DNA of 53,177 nucleotides from a virus, in IMG/VR virus record IMGVR_UViG_3300020185_000063, positions 1-53,177 of that record; one strand, written 5' to 3'. Of this stretch, positions 36,601 to 44,091 are shown piece after piece. Each line of letters opens with the position of its first letter. Position 1 is the first letter of the stretch. Position numbers and translations under genes: made by a program. The notes below the pieces were generated by a model. The model was not told the DNA's origin and ran no database searches. It saw only the letters and a program-made list of their open reading frames with translations.

Positions 36601-37102
36601 ACGTAATAAGAGTCAAGAGTTTGGAACAGTAGATCCAACTACAAAAGGAAAAAACAATAGATACTTCCCTAAGTTTGTAAATGGAAAGGTATCTAACTTT
36701 AATCCACAAACACGTTGGACTTCAGTTAAAAATTACCTTTATGAAAAGAAAGGATTTGTGGAAAGAGAAGATGCAGAAGGTAAGATGATTAAGGTTCCAG
36801 TTTATGTCAGAACATTCGAACTTGGATCAAAGGATGGAAAATATCGTACATTTGAGTACAGTAAAGATACTCCATTAACAAAATCTAATGTTGATGCAAA
36901 TAACCTGACACCATGGGTTCAAAAGAAAATTGATGATTTCTTGGATAATATTAAATTAGAAAGTACCTTTAGTGACTTAAATGGGCTTGATGTAAATCAG
37001 GCGATGATTGATGCTGTTGAAACTCAAAGGGCTTCAAACAAAACAGTAGTAAGAGAAAATTTAACACAAATAATAGAGGATTATAAAATCCCTTGTAAAT
37101 AA
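30656..37102 (+). CDS. Virion-packaged RNA polymerase (crAss-like)
   Basis: The 2148-aa product carries GSDFDIDKLFA with Asp1335, Asp1337 and Asp1339. This is the DxDxD loop that holds the catalytic magnesium in the crAss-like polymerase studied as phi14:2 gp66 (about 2180 aa). The segment before it (PGAGDSIVVYDGLPAKTGS) fits a double-psi beta-barrel. The N-terminus (SCNILNPANGKKSE, then FKRRFGDWVYN) also matches the family pattern. From work on phi14:2, the enzyme is known to enter the cell with the DNA and transcribe early genes; it is a single chain related to multisubunit and RNA-interference polymerases. It lies in the cargo array with 14 bp upstream and 5 bp downstream spacing. The second barrel could not be located by eye. 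In this window the early-type genes are the minus-strand block, probably its target. Confidence 0.85.
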   Translation: MSCNILNPANGKKSELHTKFQEIFQDDQAAEIAYAKVVGPSFKRRFGDWVYNYKNPTDENLEKIGEVNAMTGEPKLFKDPATNLWYFKDKNGDRDYIDKMKFSQFEAQEVEQVTNHFLHRFVLEGGKKSFNEYTPDELEKGRITASINRSITAYEKAIQSKPNKDVLQERINLVKQNKEDFKNELISSIERLGVKVRQRITDAQGNPVTEVAEEDKGGGLNMKDSFETNSKENATVNTKIMLHQIENLEENEDGDLVPIKDGFLEVESFANFDDVWNTLNKILVDTVGYSQEEAVFDVFNLMLDKLKAYDEIKFWIKPLVNKLEHFRNSGQNEKINEFVQAFTKTHLNFLVTEVNKGNYTVINATSTNSRESQLTNRWSNNFYDKFTSENELTDAARGVLNSIYKDMAASKKKFNEKLTKLRRESTNVKSEYFQEELFEFYEDAAIEITDILKRMGVTDVYPQDIDNLVVMNGGEVKKIDTIDLLYTSLEWTMKRLADKNASLEDNGERFNMFKYQTGIFSFAKAVAMREVDMADASVLLSNGKTGYSFSNPTYVSNKINEWKSDGGEQLEKMLSKANKQNSLWIRHLLAKDKPKGEEREMEMANRLDKFQAGLDSSFKSKGKNDGVENTKITMNDQVNANISQLLNEALGGGNKSYFPTIIAADKSRRILFEGFNMETFNFSTLDDGSLYIDEKAVDIALGYFEDEYRRMQEVLRENEDDNIAKVVHYHGEDGNGLKSQIFPEFSVDGKDPKYKTLRGLLYGKEFKESKDKYEGLTDIQKDELRKHIKENIKDRVTEHTQAVSKLAGLNKKLLKHYESYSNLAGNYFMNGLISSVEYTKLFSGDPAYYKNTADLIKRIPATYTDGLQLRLKKEDDLIFNQATVEGVEVASRYVEKIRESVTDKSIADAYDRVNTTDAQAWITPRRWRFIKQRLGQWSPMHDNVYKKMMTGETLKDREMKLVAQPLKGVYFEINDNRPVYLKYSQAVLIPSMVKGTPMEALYNKMVNNPETGKPYKDGEAHKEIHEVITIDGIKAGAVTPTPINKAGTTEMLPESDIELNVVKLNNRGWKLQQDLPTKLMHDTNVGSQIQKNILEGLDMNYEYDFEGGMEGRDLLDSIHATVSKLSNLGVQEIKDEFKIDENDKMTDKSFIYKTLIDEFKDRGGNENIVEALQKGLPFDSIPQIRGKVESIFMSIMNKRITKISTYGGSFIQVSPFGLETVKKDSGIIPLSEDFVKEGALLPPRIENGKVLPGQAMIPHSQAVKLLKENGIKLAGKDMKSAMALLDPSALEMITYRIPNQGMSSNDYLQIVGVLPPGAGDSIVVYDGLPAKTGSDFDIDKLFAMQNHAIYDPETGKVTKLTEANKHLAVKKKGRRAYTNKEGKKITAVPDTMYSEAELNKMLTENKLVAQYKAVLNSPATYDAMMRSIDGSQLKDDIAGDKKKGIKGLFPAPEMSNMELFSPLTQLKIKSEYLSGKTGVGLTANQLVDHVMNQTQNVRMQKWLGIGNSRMEDVNGKQKKITFFDTETTDKHSIADNLSAFLNAYVDIAKDPYISRGNHNSITANTTFMLLRAGADLKWVNRFIGQPILRELAELTLEQQSITKDSIMLEGDDGEKFKGAPIDELLAKYALPKIPSNTSGTTVANLSSSELENNIKSDGSNRNLNYEVLKAWSFLSEQAKFFGEGVIAAKSDTAGPGGSNIDRLVNDNKIKKVKNEGVLVGYMDKFDGTMLGTYKSNSLDWVKSVIRNSELFISGTADAEIAYNKISFQTGNGKLLTNAKLGKAIDNNYYSYMMSGTSLFKNSYRNYKSIMENTPLKVMKMQQDMADDPNINSLINALEIEERNGINYIGINNRNKPTDYQNKIYRAWASLYETYYKNEDGSVNREDIHPDKKLAIDLVRYAYLSSGFQNNLAQFFTHIPHQILKDFNLSGEIRDAIRNQTMSSDDIFVDQFQRHSKEDSKIVKMLDVKKMEGNSFGFVYRPARNKSQEFGTVDPTTKGKNNRYFPKFVNGKVSNFNPQTRWTSVKNYLYEKKGFVEREDAEGKMIKVPVYVRTFELGSKDGKYRTFEYSKDTPLTKSNVDANNLTPWVQKKIDDFLDNIKLESTFSDLNGLDVNQAMIDAVETQRASNKTVVRENLTQIIEDYKIPCK

Positions 37103-37107
37103 AAGTT

Positions 37108-40100
37108 ATGAGTTGTAAGTACCAATTTAAAGGAGAAATGTACACTGAAGATCAGTTAATAGAAATATTGGCTAGAGACTCAAAAATAATTGATAAGTAC
37201 AAATCTCAAGAAGAAAGATTAACTTCAGATGATTTTGCTAAAGAAGACTTAGCTACATTCGAAGAGAAAGTGGCTGCGTTAAAACAAACAATGAATGTTG
37301 AGGTTATAATGGATGAAACTGTTGAGACTTCAAGAGTTTTGGGTAGAGGAGATAAAAGGGTTAAGGAAGCAGGAAAGCCTGTAATTCTTATTAACCCTAA
37401 TTCCATATTCAAGACTACGGCAATACATGAGTTTGGGCATATATTTATCGATGCATTTCCAAAAGGAATTGATAATCCAAGAATACAACGTGCACTAAAA
37501 GAATTAGAAGGAACTGAATTAGCAGCTCAGGTAACTGAAGCATATCCAGACCTATCACCAGAAATGTTACAAAAAGAGATTCTTGTAACTGCAATTGGTC
37601 AGAAAGGATCTGAATTATGGGACGCGGGAAAGAAAAGTAAATGGGAAACATTTATGGCGTGGTTCTCTGACTACATCAAGAGAACCTTTGGACTAGAGAG
37701 AAGTGAAGTAGAAGCACTATCAAGAGATTTGTTGAGCAATAAGGTGAAACAGACAGGTGTTACACGCTTGAATAAAATAGCTCAAGAGCAAAAAAGGGTG
37801 AAAGTTGAAGAAGATAAAACTGAGACTGAAGAGAAGTTTGATAAGGTTGTAACTTCAATAGAAAAAACACACGCTAGAGTATTAGGTACTGCACAAAAAT
37901 TACTTGCAAGACAAAAGGATAAGCAGAAGTCTAAAGATGCTAGACGTAGAGAAAATAGAAGAGTAAAAGCAGGTAAGACTACCAGACTGTCCTCTATTAC
38001 TGAACTGCAGGAAGCACTTACTAAGTATGAAGATGCTGATAAGATGTTAGGTATTGTAAAGTACACTGAATGGGCTGCAAAAGAGCTTTCATTTATGAAG
38101 AGTGAAATCGAACGCAGAAAAGAAGAAAATAAAGTAACAAGTAATAACCTTGATAAATCATTTGACTGGGCGAAATCTTTTAGAGTTGTTGAAGATATTC
38201 AGGATCTATTAGCAAAAACTTCTGAAGAAGAGATTTTAGAATACATGACTGAGGAACAATTAGATTCTTTAAAGGCAATGGTTAGTTATATTTCATCTGC
38301 AAGAAATGACGTTCAGGCAGAGCTTTTAAACTTATCCAGAATTGAATACGCTAAGATATTAGCAGATAATGACATTCAGACAGAGGAAAGGTATAAAACT
38401 GAATATAGAGAGGAATGGGACGCTTTAAATGAAGCAGGAGGCACATCTTTACAAGAAGGTGAATACATTATTCAAAAGATGCAGGAGAATAAAGAAGCAA
38501 TTGAAGAAGAGAAATTGCTTATAGCTGAGGAAAGAGCTCGTAGAGGTCAAGGTCAGTTAAGTATGTTATCTATGCAAATATTATCTGAGAAGCAAATGAA
38601 GTCGAGAGATATTCAAGCTGTATCTGCAATGTTAGATCAGGCTTCTGCAAGAGTAGAAAGATTTGCAACTGAAGAAGCAACTGTAGTTCTTGAAGAATTT
38701 AATGAATTTCAAAAGTCTAGAGCTGCTAATGTAAAAAGTAGAGACATGCGTAAGAGATATAAAGGAATGTTTGTATTCTCTGAAGGTGGTCAAGGATACT
38801 TTACATCTGAATATGTTCCTGAATTTTTAGAGGAGAAAAAAGATATGCTTGCTAGAATGTATGAAAAAGAAAGTCAGGACGAATTATTCGAAGATACTGA
38901 AGTAAGAATTGTAACTGGACAGAAAAGAGACCAGACAGGTGATCTGGTAAATACAAAAACTTATGAATATGATTCTCAAGTAATATCTACAAAGACTGGC
39001 AAACCTATGAAAGGTGTGTTAAGATTCGGTGGAGCAAAAAATATTAAGTTAGAGGGAGAAGGAACACTAAAGAAAGGTGAGAGAGCAACACATGTATTGT
39101 ATGAGAACTCTGCTGGAAAAGAAGTTAGAATCACACTTAATGAAGCTATTGCTCGAAGTGAATATACAGCATGGAAAAAGACTAATACCAAGACTACAAT
39201 AACAATGGAGTATGGTATGAAGACTAAGTCTGTTACACCTGTTGATAAATGGAAATCTAAAGAATGGGAAGAGCTCAAGAAAGATCCAGTTAGATTTAAA
39301 GAACTCGAAAGATTAAAGGAAAGAGTAAGAGAAGGAAATATGGATTATGACAATAGAGATTCATTAATATCCAAGGAAGGAACTATTGACTTTATTAGAC
39401 TTCCAGGTGTAATGAAATCTACTGTATCAAGAGCTGTGCAAAAGCAAAGTGCCAAAACATTAGGTGAGCATTTATTAAGTACAATGGTTGAGACTCAAGC
39501 TGATGATTTCGATACACAATCAATGAAGTCATATACTAACTTCTCTGAAGGTGAAACTTTAAGAATACCTATCCCATACAGAACTCAATTAAAAGAGTCT
39601 GACCAGTCGTTAGATCTTCACCAGTTAGTTACTATGGATAGAATAATGGCTAAGAATTATAGAGAGAAAAAAGCTATTGAAAGCTCACTAAAAGTTATTC
39701 AGGAAGTGCTCAAGGAAAAAAGATTTCCTGTATTAGATCCTATTACTGGTCGTCAAAAAGAAGATGCACAGTCAGGAGAATTGCTATGGAAGACAAGCAA
39801 AAACTCTACAATACAAGAGTACGAGAAAATACAGAGTATGATTGAAAATAGATTATACGGTATTACTGCCAAGCAAGCTGGTGGATTCCAAGTTACTAGA
39901 AACAAGGGTAAAGAAAATGAGAAAAATTATACTGTCGAGTATCAACAATTAGGTCAGACACTAACTAAATATTTTGGTAGTGTATCACTTGTATTCAACT
40001 ATATGAACAGTATTGTGAATGCTGGTACTGGTACACTTTCTAATTTAATAGAAGCTGTCGGTGGTGATGTTTACAATTTGAGAGATTATAAGAAAGCTCA

Positions 40101-41256
40101 AGCTGAATACAATAAGGATCTGAAAAATATAATGAGTGACTGGGGTTCTCCAGTAGCAACATCAAAAACAAACTTATTACTTAACGCGTTTAATGTAATG
40201 GGACCGGATTATATTCAAAAGAATTTTGAGAAGAGTGGTAAAGCTGAAGGATTACTTAGTCAGAGTACATTAAGACCTGTTGCAAAAATGGGTGAACACA
40301 TGATGCAATCTAAAGTAATGTATGCAATACTTAGCAGTATCAAGGTTCAGAACAATAAAGGACAATGGATTGGTAAGGACGGAAAGAAAGTTTCTAGTAA
40401 GAAACAAGCAGCAAGTATGTCTGATATGGTTTCATTTAAGAAAACTGCTAATGGTAGAATGGAAATGGCTTTACACGAAGCTGTTGAAAATACTTCATTT
40501 ACTACAGGTGGGAAAGAACGAATATTATTAGAAACTAGAAATCTAATCAGAGCTAAAGTTGATGAGTTACATGGTCAATATACAACAGATATTCAGGCAC
40601 ATGCTCAGAGAACTATGATTGGTAAATTAGGTTTCTTTTTAAGAAAATGGATGATACCTGGATACTTACGTAGGTTTAGAGGTGTTAATAACTCAATAAA
40701 AGCATCTAATACAGAATTAGCTGAAGCTGATGAATTCTTTTCTGCAGATCAAAAAGACAATATAGAAGGATATTATGTAACTGCATTCAGGTTTATGTCA
40801 CAAGTAGTCAAGGATGCTAGAGAAGATTCTATTAGTATTACTAAGAGTTGGAAAAATTTAACTCCAAAGCAACAAGCTGGAGTTAGAAAGAGCTTAATGG
40901 ATCTATCATTGATAGCTATTGTTTATGCTTTATCTGCTGGATTAGACGCTGGAGATGATGATGATGAACTGATTCACATGAGGTATTTAGTTAGAAGACA
41001 ACTATCAGAGCTTGCTAACTTTGTTAACCCTGCAGAAGCATTTAAAATTGCATCTACACCAACGGCTGCTACAGGTAATTTAAAACAGATACTAAAAACT
41101 ATGTATCAATTATTTAATCCTGCTGAAGCATATAAGGTTGGCCCATACAAAGGAGAATTAAAACTTAAGCACAAGGCTAAGAAATTATTGCCTAGATTTA
41201 AAAATGAAGAAGACTTTAAACAAGCGTTAGAGTTCTTGAACAATATGAGCATGTAG
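37108..41256 (+). CDS. Giant virion cargo protein with N-terminal zinc metallopeptidase motif
   Basis: The 1382-aa product contains KTTAIHEFGHIFIDAF with His107, Glu108 and His111, the HExxH zinc site. Glu157 in QKEILVTAIGQKG is a good candidate for the third ligand, giving a gluzincin-like domain over about residues 60-200. A very long charged coiled-coil region follows (about 230-560), then a mixed region. The C-terminus has one hydrophobic helix near residue 1270 (LSLIAIVYALSAGLD) and ends in the repeated word FNPAEAYK-like/FVNPAEAFK. It follows the polymerase directly and ends the late block before a bidirectional terminator. It could mature or release packaged proteins after entry, or attack a host target. 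Protease activity is inferred from the motif. Confidence 0.68.
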   Translation: MSCKYQFKGEMYTEDQLIEILARDSKIIDKYKSQEERLTSDDFAKEDLATFEEKVAALKQTMNVEVIMDETVETSRVLGRGDKRVKEAGKPVILINPNSIFKTTAIHEFGHIFIDAFPKGIDNPRIQRALKELEGTELAAQVTEAYPDLSPEMLQKEILVTAIGQKGSELWDAGKKSKWETFMAWFSDYIKRTFGLERSEVEALSRDLLSNKVKQTGVTRLNKIAQEQKRVKVEEDKTETEEKFDKVVTSIEKTHARVLGTAQKLLARQKDKQKSKDARRRENRRVKAGKTTRLSSITELQEALTKYEDADKMLGIVKYTEWAAKELSFMKSEIERRKEENKVTSNNLDKSFDWAKSFRVVEDIQDLLAKTSEEEILEYMTEEQLDSLKAMVSYISSARNDVQAELLNLSRIEYAKILADNDIQTEERYKTEYREEWDALNEAGGTSLQEGEYIIQKMQENKEAIEEEKLLIAEERARRGQGQLSMLSMQILSEKQMKSRDIQAVSAMLDQASARVERFATEEATVVLEEFNEFQKSRAANVKSRDMRKRYKGMFVFSEGGQGYFTSEYVPEFLEEKKDMLARMYEKESQDELFEDTEVRIVTGQKRDQTGDLVNTKTYEYDSQVISTKTGKPMKGVLRFGGAKNIKLEGEGTLKKGERATHVLYENSAGKEVRITLNEAIARSEYTAWKKTNTKTTITMEYGMKTKSVTPVDKWKSKEWEELKKDPVRFKELERLKERVREGNMDYDNRDSLISKEGTIDFIRLPGVMKSTVSRAVQKQSAKTLGEHLLSTMVETQADDFDTQSMKSYTNFSEGETLRIPIPYRTQLKESDQSLDLHQLVTMDRIMAKNYREKKAIESSLKVIQEVLKEKRFPVLDPITGRQKEDAQSGELLWKTSKNSTIQEYEKIQSMIENRLYGITAKQAGGFQVTRNKGKENEKNYTVEYQQLGQTLTKYFGSVSLVFNYMNSIVNAGTGTLSNLIEAVGGDVYNLRDYKKAQAEYNKDLKNIMSDWGSPVATSKTNLLLNAFNVMGPDYIQKNFEKSGKAEGLLSQSTLRPVAKMGEHMMQSKVMYAILSSIKVQNNKGQWIGKDGKKVSSKKQAASMSDMVSFKKTANGRMEMALHEAVENTSFTTGGKERILLETRNLIRAKVDELHGQYTTDIQAHAQRTMIGKLGFFLRKWMIPGYLRRFRGVNNSIKASNTELAEADEFFSADQKDNIEGYYVTAFRFMSQVVKDAREDSISITKSWKNLTPKQQAGVRKSLMDLSLIAIVYALSAGLDAGDDDDELIHMRYLVRRQLSELANFVNPAEAFKIASTPTAATGNLKQILKTMYQLFNPAEAYKVGPYKGELKLKHKAKKLLPRFKNEEDFKQALEFLNNMSM

Positions 41257-41259
41257 AAT

Positions 41260-41300
41260 AAAAAAAAGTCTGCACCATATTTAGTAAAAAAAAGTCTGCA
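41260..41300. repeat. Two copies of a 15-bp word before the terminator
   Basis: AAAAAAAAGTCTGCA occurs at 41260-41274 and again at 41286-41300, with an 11-bp spacer, directly after the last late gene and before the bidirectional terminator. It may be a remnant of slippage or a binding site. Confidence 0.7.
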
Positions 41301-41341
41301 AAAAATGTCCTGATAGTAAATTTTACCATCAGGACTTTTTG
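41301..41341. terminator. Bidirectional terminator between the two convergent gene blocks
   Basis: GTCCTGAT (41307-41314) pairs with ATCAGGAC (41328-41335); after one A-C mismatch the stem continues with GTA/TAC around AATTT. On the plus strand TTTTT follows (41336-41340), and on the minus strand the A-tract at 41301-41305 supplies T residues. It lies between a plus-strand stop at 41256 and a minus-strand stop at 41403, so it can serve both transcripts. Confidence 0.82.
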
Positions 41342-41402
41342 CATAACATAACATATTAATCCAATCACAAATCAATATATTTTTTAGATTTTACCTTACA
41401 CC

Positions 41403-41714
41403 TTACACTTTATCTTTCATCTTAGTGTAGAGTAATTCGTATCTTTCATCAATATCAGCAATGTACTCCATTACCTGTTGTGGATCCGTCTGATCATACA
41501 ACTTATCATTGAGAGGTTTAAAAGGAACACCTTTTTGAACAAACAATTTAACCATATTAGAATTAAAGGCTTGTGAAGCAGCATAGATAATTAAGCCTTG
41601 ATTGTTGCACCATCTCTGAGCTTCAATATTTCTTTCAAGAAATCTTCTCTTGATTTCTTCCTGCCTCTTTTTCTTCTTTAATTTCTCCTGTCTTGTTCTT
41701 ACTGCTTTGTTCAT
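41403..41714 (-). CDS. Small basic hypothetical protein
   Basis: The 103-aa product has an extremely basic N-terminal third (RTRQEKLKKKKRQEEIKRRF) that would form a charged helix. A central hydrophobic piece (GLIIYAASQAF) and a C-terminal acidic helix (VMEYIADIDERYELLYTKM) follow. It is the last gene of the minus block, 30 bp after the preceding stop. I do not recognise the family. Nucleic-acid contact is possible from the basic helix, but no known motif supports it. Confidence 0.45.
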   Translation of the reverse strand: MNKAVRTRQEKLKKKKRQEEIKRRFLERNIEAQRWCNNQGLIIYAASQAFNSNMVKLFVQKGVPFKPLNDKLYDQTDPQQVMEYIADIDERYELLYTKMKDKV

Positions 41715-41744
41715 TCTCGCATTCTTTTATCATCTCTTCTAGGG

Positions 41745-42218
41745 TTACCTGCCTTCCCATGTAAATTTATTATTAGTGCTCTCTAGCAAGATTCCATTAA
41801 TTATATTTTTTACACCTTCAGTGTAATGAAGAAGAGTACTTTGTGCACTTTCAGAACTAACATAATTTAATGAATCTACTCTCATTAAGAAAGGTCTTTT
41901 CTTCTTTCTTTTAAGTATATCTATTATTCCATCTCCATAACGTGAATCTCTTTTTATTGATAATGGTTGTACTTCAACTATATTTTCAAACGGAGTTTCT
42001 CTGGATACGAATAGTAAATCTGCATCATTTATAAGCACTTTTGCTTTTTCATGTTTAATTTTGCGTCTAGTTATCTCCATACCTTCTAGTTCACAAAGAT
42101 AAGAAAGTGAATTTTCTAAATAACTATCTTTAGTAGAAAAATTATTTAATGCATTTGGAGTGATTGTTGCAAAAGTACCGACCGATGCTGGTTTTGTTTT
42201 TTTTCTTTTGAATTTCAT
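41745..42218 (-). CDS. Hypothetical protein, basic N-terminus
   Basis: The 157-aa product starts MKFKRKKTKPASVG, then contains a helical part with ENSLSYLCELEGMEITRRKI and a beta-like part with GDGIIDILKRKKKRPFLMRV. No domain is recognised. It follows the 168-aa gene after a 52-bp gap containing a GC-richer hairpin (42243-42264), so it may be transcribed at a reduced level compared with the genes upstream. Confidence 0.45.
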   Translation of the reverse strand: MKFKRKKTKPASVGTFATITPNALNNFSTKDSYLENSLSYLCELEGMEITRRKIKHEKAKVLINDADLLFVSRETPFENIVEVQPLSIKRDSRYGDGIIDILKRKKKRPFLMRVDSLNYVSSESAQSTLLHYTEGVKNIINGILLESTNNKFTWEGR

Positions 42219-42242
42219 AATTTTATATTGTTATGTTAATAA

Positions 42243-42264
42243 GAGAGGGTTGTTACACCCTCTC
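42243..42264 (-). terminator. Hairpin between two minus-strand genes, weak terminator
   Basis: GAGAGGGT (42243-42250) and ACCCTCTC (42257-42264) form a perfect 8-bp stem around a 6-base loop, just after the stop of the gene ending at 42271. On the minus strand it is followed by TTATTAAC, a poor T-tract, so it probably attenuates rather than fully stops transcription. Confidence 0.55.
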
Positions 42265-42270
42265 ATTAAT

Positions 42271-42777
42271 TTAAAAGCTATCAGGGCCTCCCTGAATAAC
42301 TAACTCTTTGACATTATTACTCAATGTCTCCTTGCCTATTTCGGGTTGAGTAGAAGATAACTCTTCATTTTTACTCAAAATCTGTTTTATTCTAGCACCA
42401 TTCTTAAAGCCTTTCTTTTTCATATAGTTGTTAATGGCATTTTTGTGGTCCTCAGAAAATTCAACATATTCTCCTTTAATAAACAATTCTCTAGCCTTTT
42501 GTAAAGGTAGAGGTAACTTGAACTTGTAGGCAACTCTATTGCCATAATCTACATGTCCTTCAAATAATGGATGTTTCATAACCTTTCCTTCAAATTTTAA
42601 GAAGTCTGGATTACTAGCCCATTTATAAAGCAAGCAGAACTCATCATTCTTATCAAAGAATGCATAAGTATTCAATAATCCCGTGGAAACATCAAAGTCA
42701 AAGTATGTTAGAAAGTAAGGTAAAAGGTATGTGATACTTTTATTCTTAACTACATTAATCTTATACGTTGGATTCAT
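42271..42777 (-). CDS. Hypothetical phage protein of the replication block
   Basis: The 168-aa product has an aromatic N-terminal half (YLLPYFLTYFDFDV, then FCLLYKWASNPDFLKFEG and a HPLFEGHVDYGNRVAYKF segment) and a charged, probably disordered C-terminus (about residues 120-168) ending GGPDSF. The pattern is familiar from small conserved proteins of unknown function in phage replication regions. Its ATG directly follows the TAA of the nuclease gene (TAAATG), so translation is probably coupled to that gene. No catalytic residues are evident. Confidence 0.5.
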   Translation of the reverse strand: MNPTYKINVVKNKSITYLLPYFLTYFDFDVSTGLLNTYAFFDKNDEFCLLYKWASNPDFLKFEGKVMKHPLFEGHVDYGNRVAYKFKLPLPLQKARELFIKGEYVEFSEDHKNAINNYMKKKGFKNGARIKQILSKNEELSSTQPEIGKETLSNNVKELVIQGGPDSF

Positions 42778-43869
42778 TTATTTTCCTAGAATTAATTTGC
42801 TGTCCATCTCAACTAAACCTTTATTATTGGCTTCTTCTAGCGAGTATTCAGCGTTATTATTATTTTTACTGTAATAATAGTCTTCTAACAAAGGAAATAC
42901 TCCTTCGTAATAAAAACCATGTCTATCAGTAAATCCTCTTAATGCTTCTTCATGCATATCATCCGTTACTAAAAACCTCATTGGCTTATTAGGATTCAGT
43001 TTTGATATGTACACAAATTCAAATGGTCTAACATCATATCCCATTAATTCGAAATCATTAGAAACTATTGTCTTTAATGCTTCTCTATACAATCCACCTT
43101 GTATGTAATACTTGTGACTTGTGTACAAGAAAGGAAATGATTTGCACGGCTCTTCACCAGTTTTAAGATCTACTGGAAATATTAGTTTTGCATTATGGTT
43201 TACAACCAAGCAATCTAACATCCCTTTACATCTTTTACCATCTACAATAGTATCAAACTTATACTGATAAATTATATCTACATCAGGTATTCCTGTTGCA
43301 AAGTATTTTGCAGTATAAGGATGTTGTATTAATGTAGCGGCAGTGTGAGCAGCTTGTTGCCACATCTCAGGCTTAATTAATATCTTGCCTCGTGATGTCA
43401 TTCTATCTTTAAAATATTTCTTACCTGCAGATACAACTGTATTAATAGTTTTATCGTCAGAATAATTCTTATAGACTTTCAGTTTAATGGCAGCCTGAAG
43501 TATCTCTTTATGATAGTGATCGAGATTGTTGCTAATCTTCATTTTCTTTCTCCTTCCTAAAGGTGATGTAATTTCTGCTTCGTCACCCACATTGCCATCT
43601 AATTCTTGCATTATTAGATCGCATATATTCTTTACATTAGTAGTAGGCGGCTTCTGTGAAGTACCTTGATAGAATGTATCATCTACCTTATGTGGTTCGA
43701 AACACATCATATCTACTAAACTTCCAAACTTAAAGTTGAAGCTTTGTTTTACTCCTCCCACAACATCTAAACCCTGGCTTTGAATGGCCGATAGCATAGA
43801 ATATGATGGTAAATCTAAGTCTCTGTACTGTTGTTCCGTCAACTTAAGATTGTGATCTTGTATTGCCAT
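42778..43869 (-). CDS. PD-(D/E)XK nuclease (RecB/Cas4-type fold)
   Basis: The 363-aa product contains FKFGSLVDMMCFEP (about 47-59), where RecB-like phage exonucleases carry G-x-hhD/H. The nuclease motif follows: Asp219 in GMLDCLVV, then Asp234-x-Lys236 in FPVDLKTGE, and YYIQGGLYREA (about 254-264) giving the motif IV Q/Y. No iron-sulphur cysteine cluster or helicase part is seen. It probably trims DNA ends during recombination or packaging and lies in one operon with a RusA-like resolvase and a Sak4-like ATPase. Crassvirales genomes commonly encode such a nuclease. Cleavage polarity cannot be told. Confidence 0.78.
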   Translation of the reverse strand: MAIQDHNLKLTEQQYRDLDLPSYSMLSAIQSQGLDVVGGVKQSFNFKFGSLVDMMCFEPHKVDDTFYQGTSQKPPTTNVKNICDLIMQELDGNVGDEAEITSPLGRRKKMKISNNLDHYHKEILQAAIKLKVYKNYSDDKTINTVVSAGKKYFKDRMTSRGKILIKPEMWQQAAHTAATLIQHPYTAKYFATGIPDVDIIYQYKFDTIVDGKRCKGMLDCLVVNHNAKLIFPVDLKTGEEPCKSFPFLYTSHKYYIQGGLYREALKTIVSNDFELMGYDVRPFEFVYISKLNPNKPMRFLVTDDMHEEALRGFTDRHGFYYEGVFPLLEDYYYSKNNNNAEYSLEEANNKGLVEMDSKLILGK

Positions 43870-43872
43870 TTA

Positions 43873-44079
43873 TTATTTCATTTCTTTAAATTTTTGTTCA
43901 ATTTTCGTTAAAGCAAGATTGTATCCAAAATTAATAGACAATTGCATTAACAAAAAATCATTAGAACCATAATTAGCACTTGCAAAACCTTCTAAATACT
44001 CTCTTGATGGAGTTGCAACAATTGCTCTATCAAGCATTGTTATTTCTTTTTCTATAAATTTTTTTATATCCTTACTCAT
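43873..44079 (-). CDS. Small hypothetical protein
   Basis: The 68-aa product is helical and charged (MSKDIKKFIEKEITMLDRAI), with a central segment YLEGFASANYGSNDFLLMQL and a basic end KIEQKFKEMK. It lies three bases upstream of the nuclease gene and 12 bp after the radical-SAM gene. No family is recognised. The tight spacing supports a real gene. Confidence 0.42.
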   Translation of the reverse strand: MSKDIKKFIEKEITMLDRAIVATPSREYLEGFASANYGSNDFLLMQLSINFGYNLALTKIEQKFKEMK

Positions 44080-44091
44080 TTTATTTAGCTT

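Noticed and set aside
41705-41735. Short minus-strand frame opening with ATG near 41731 and overlapping the 103-aa gene
   Set aside because: It reads as low-complexity Lys/Glu/Asn sequence produced from the basic start of the 103-aa gene in another frame, and it has no support of its own.
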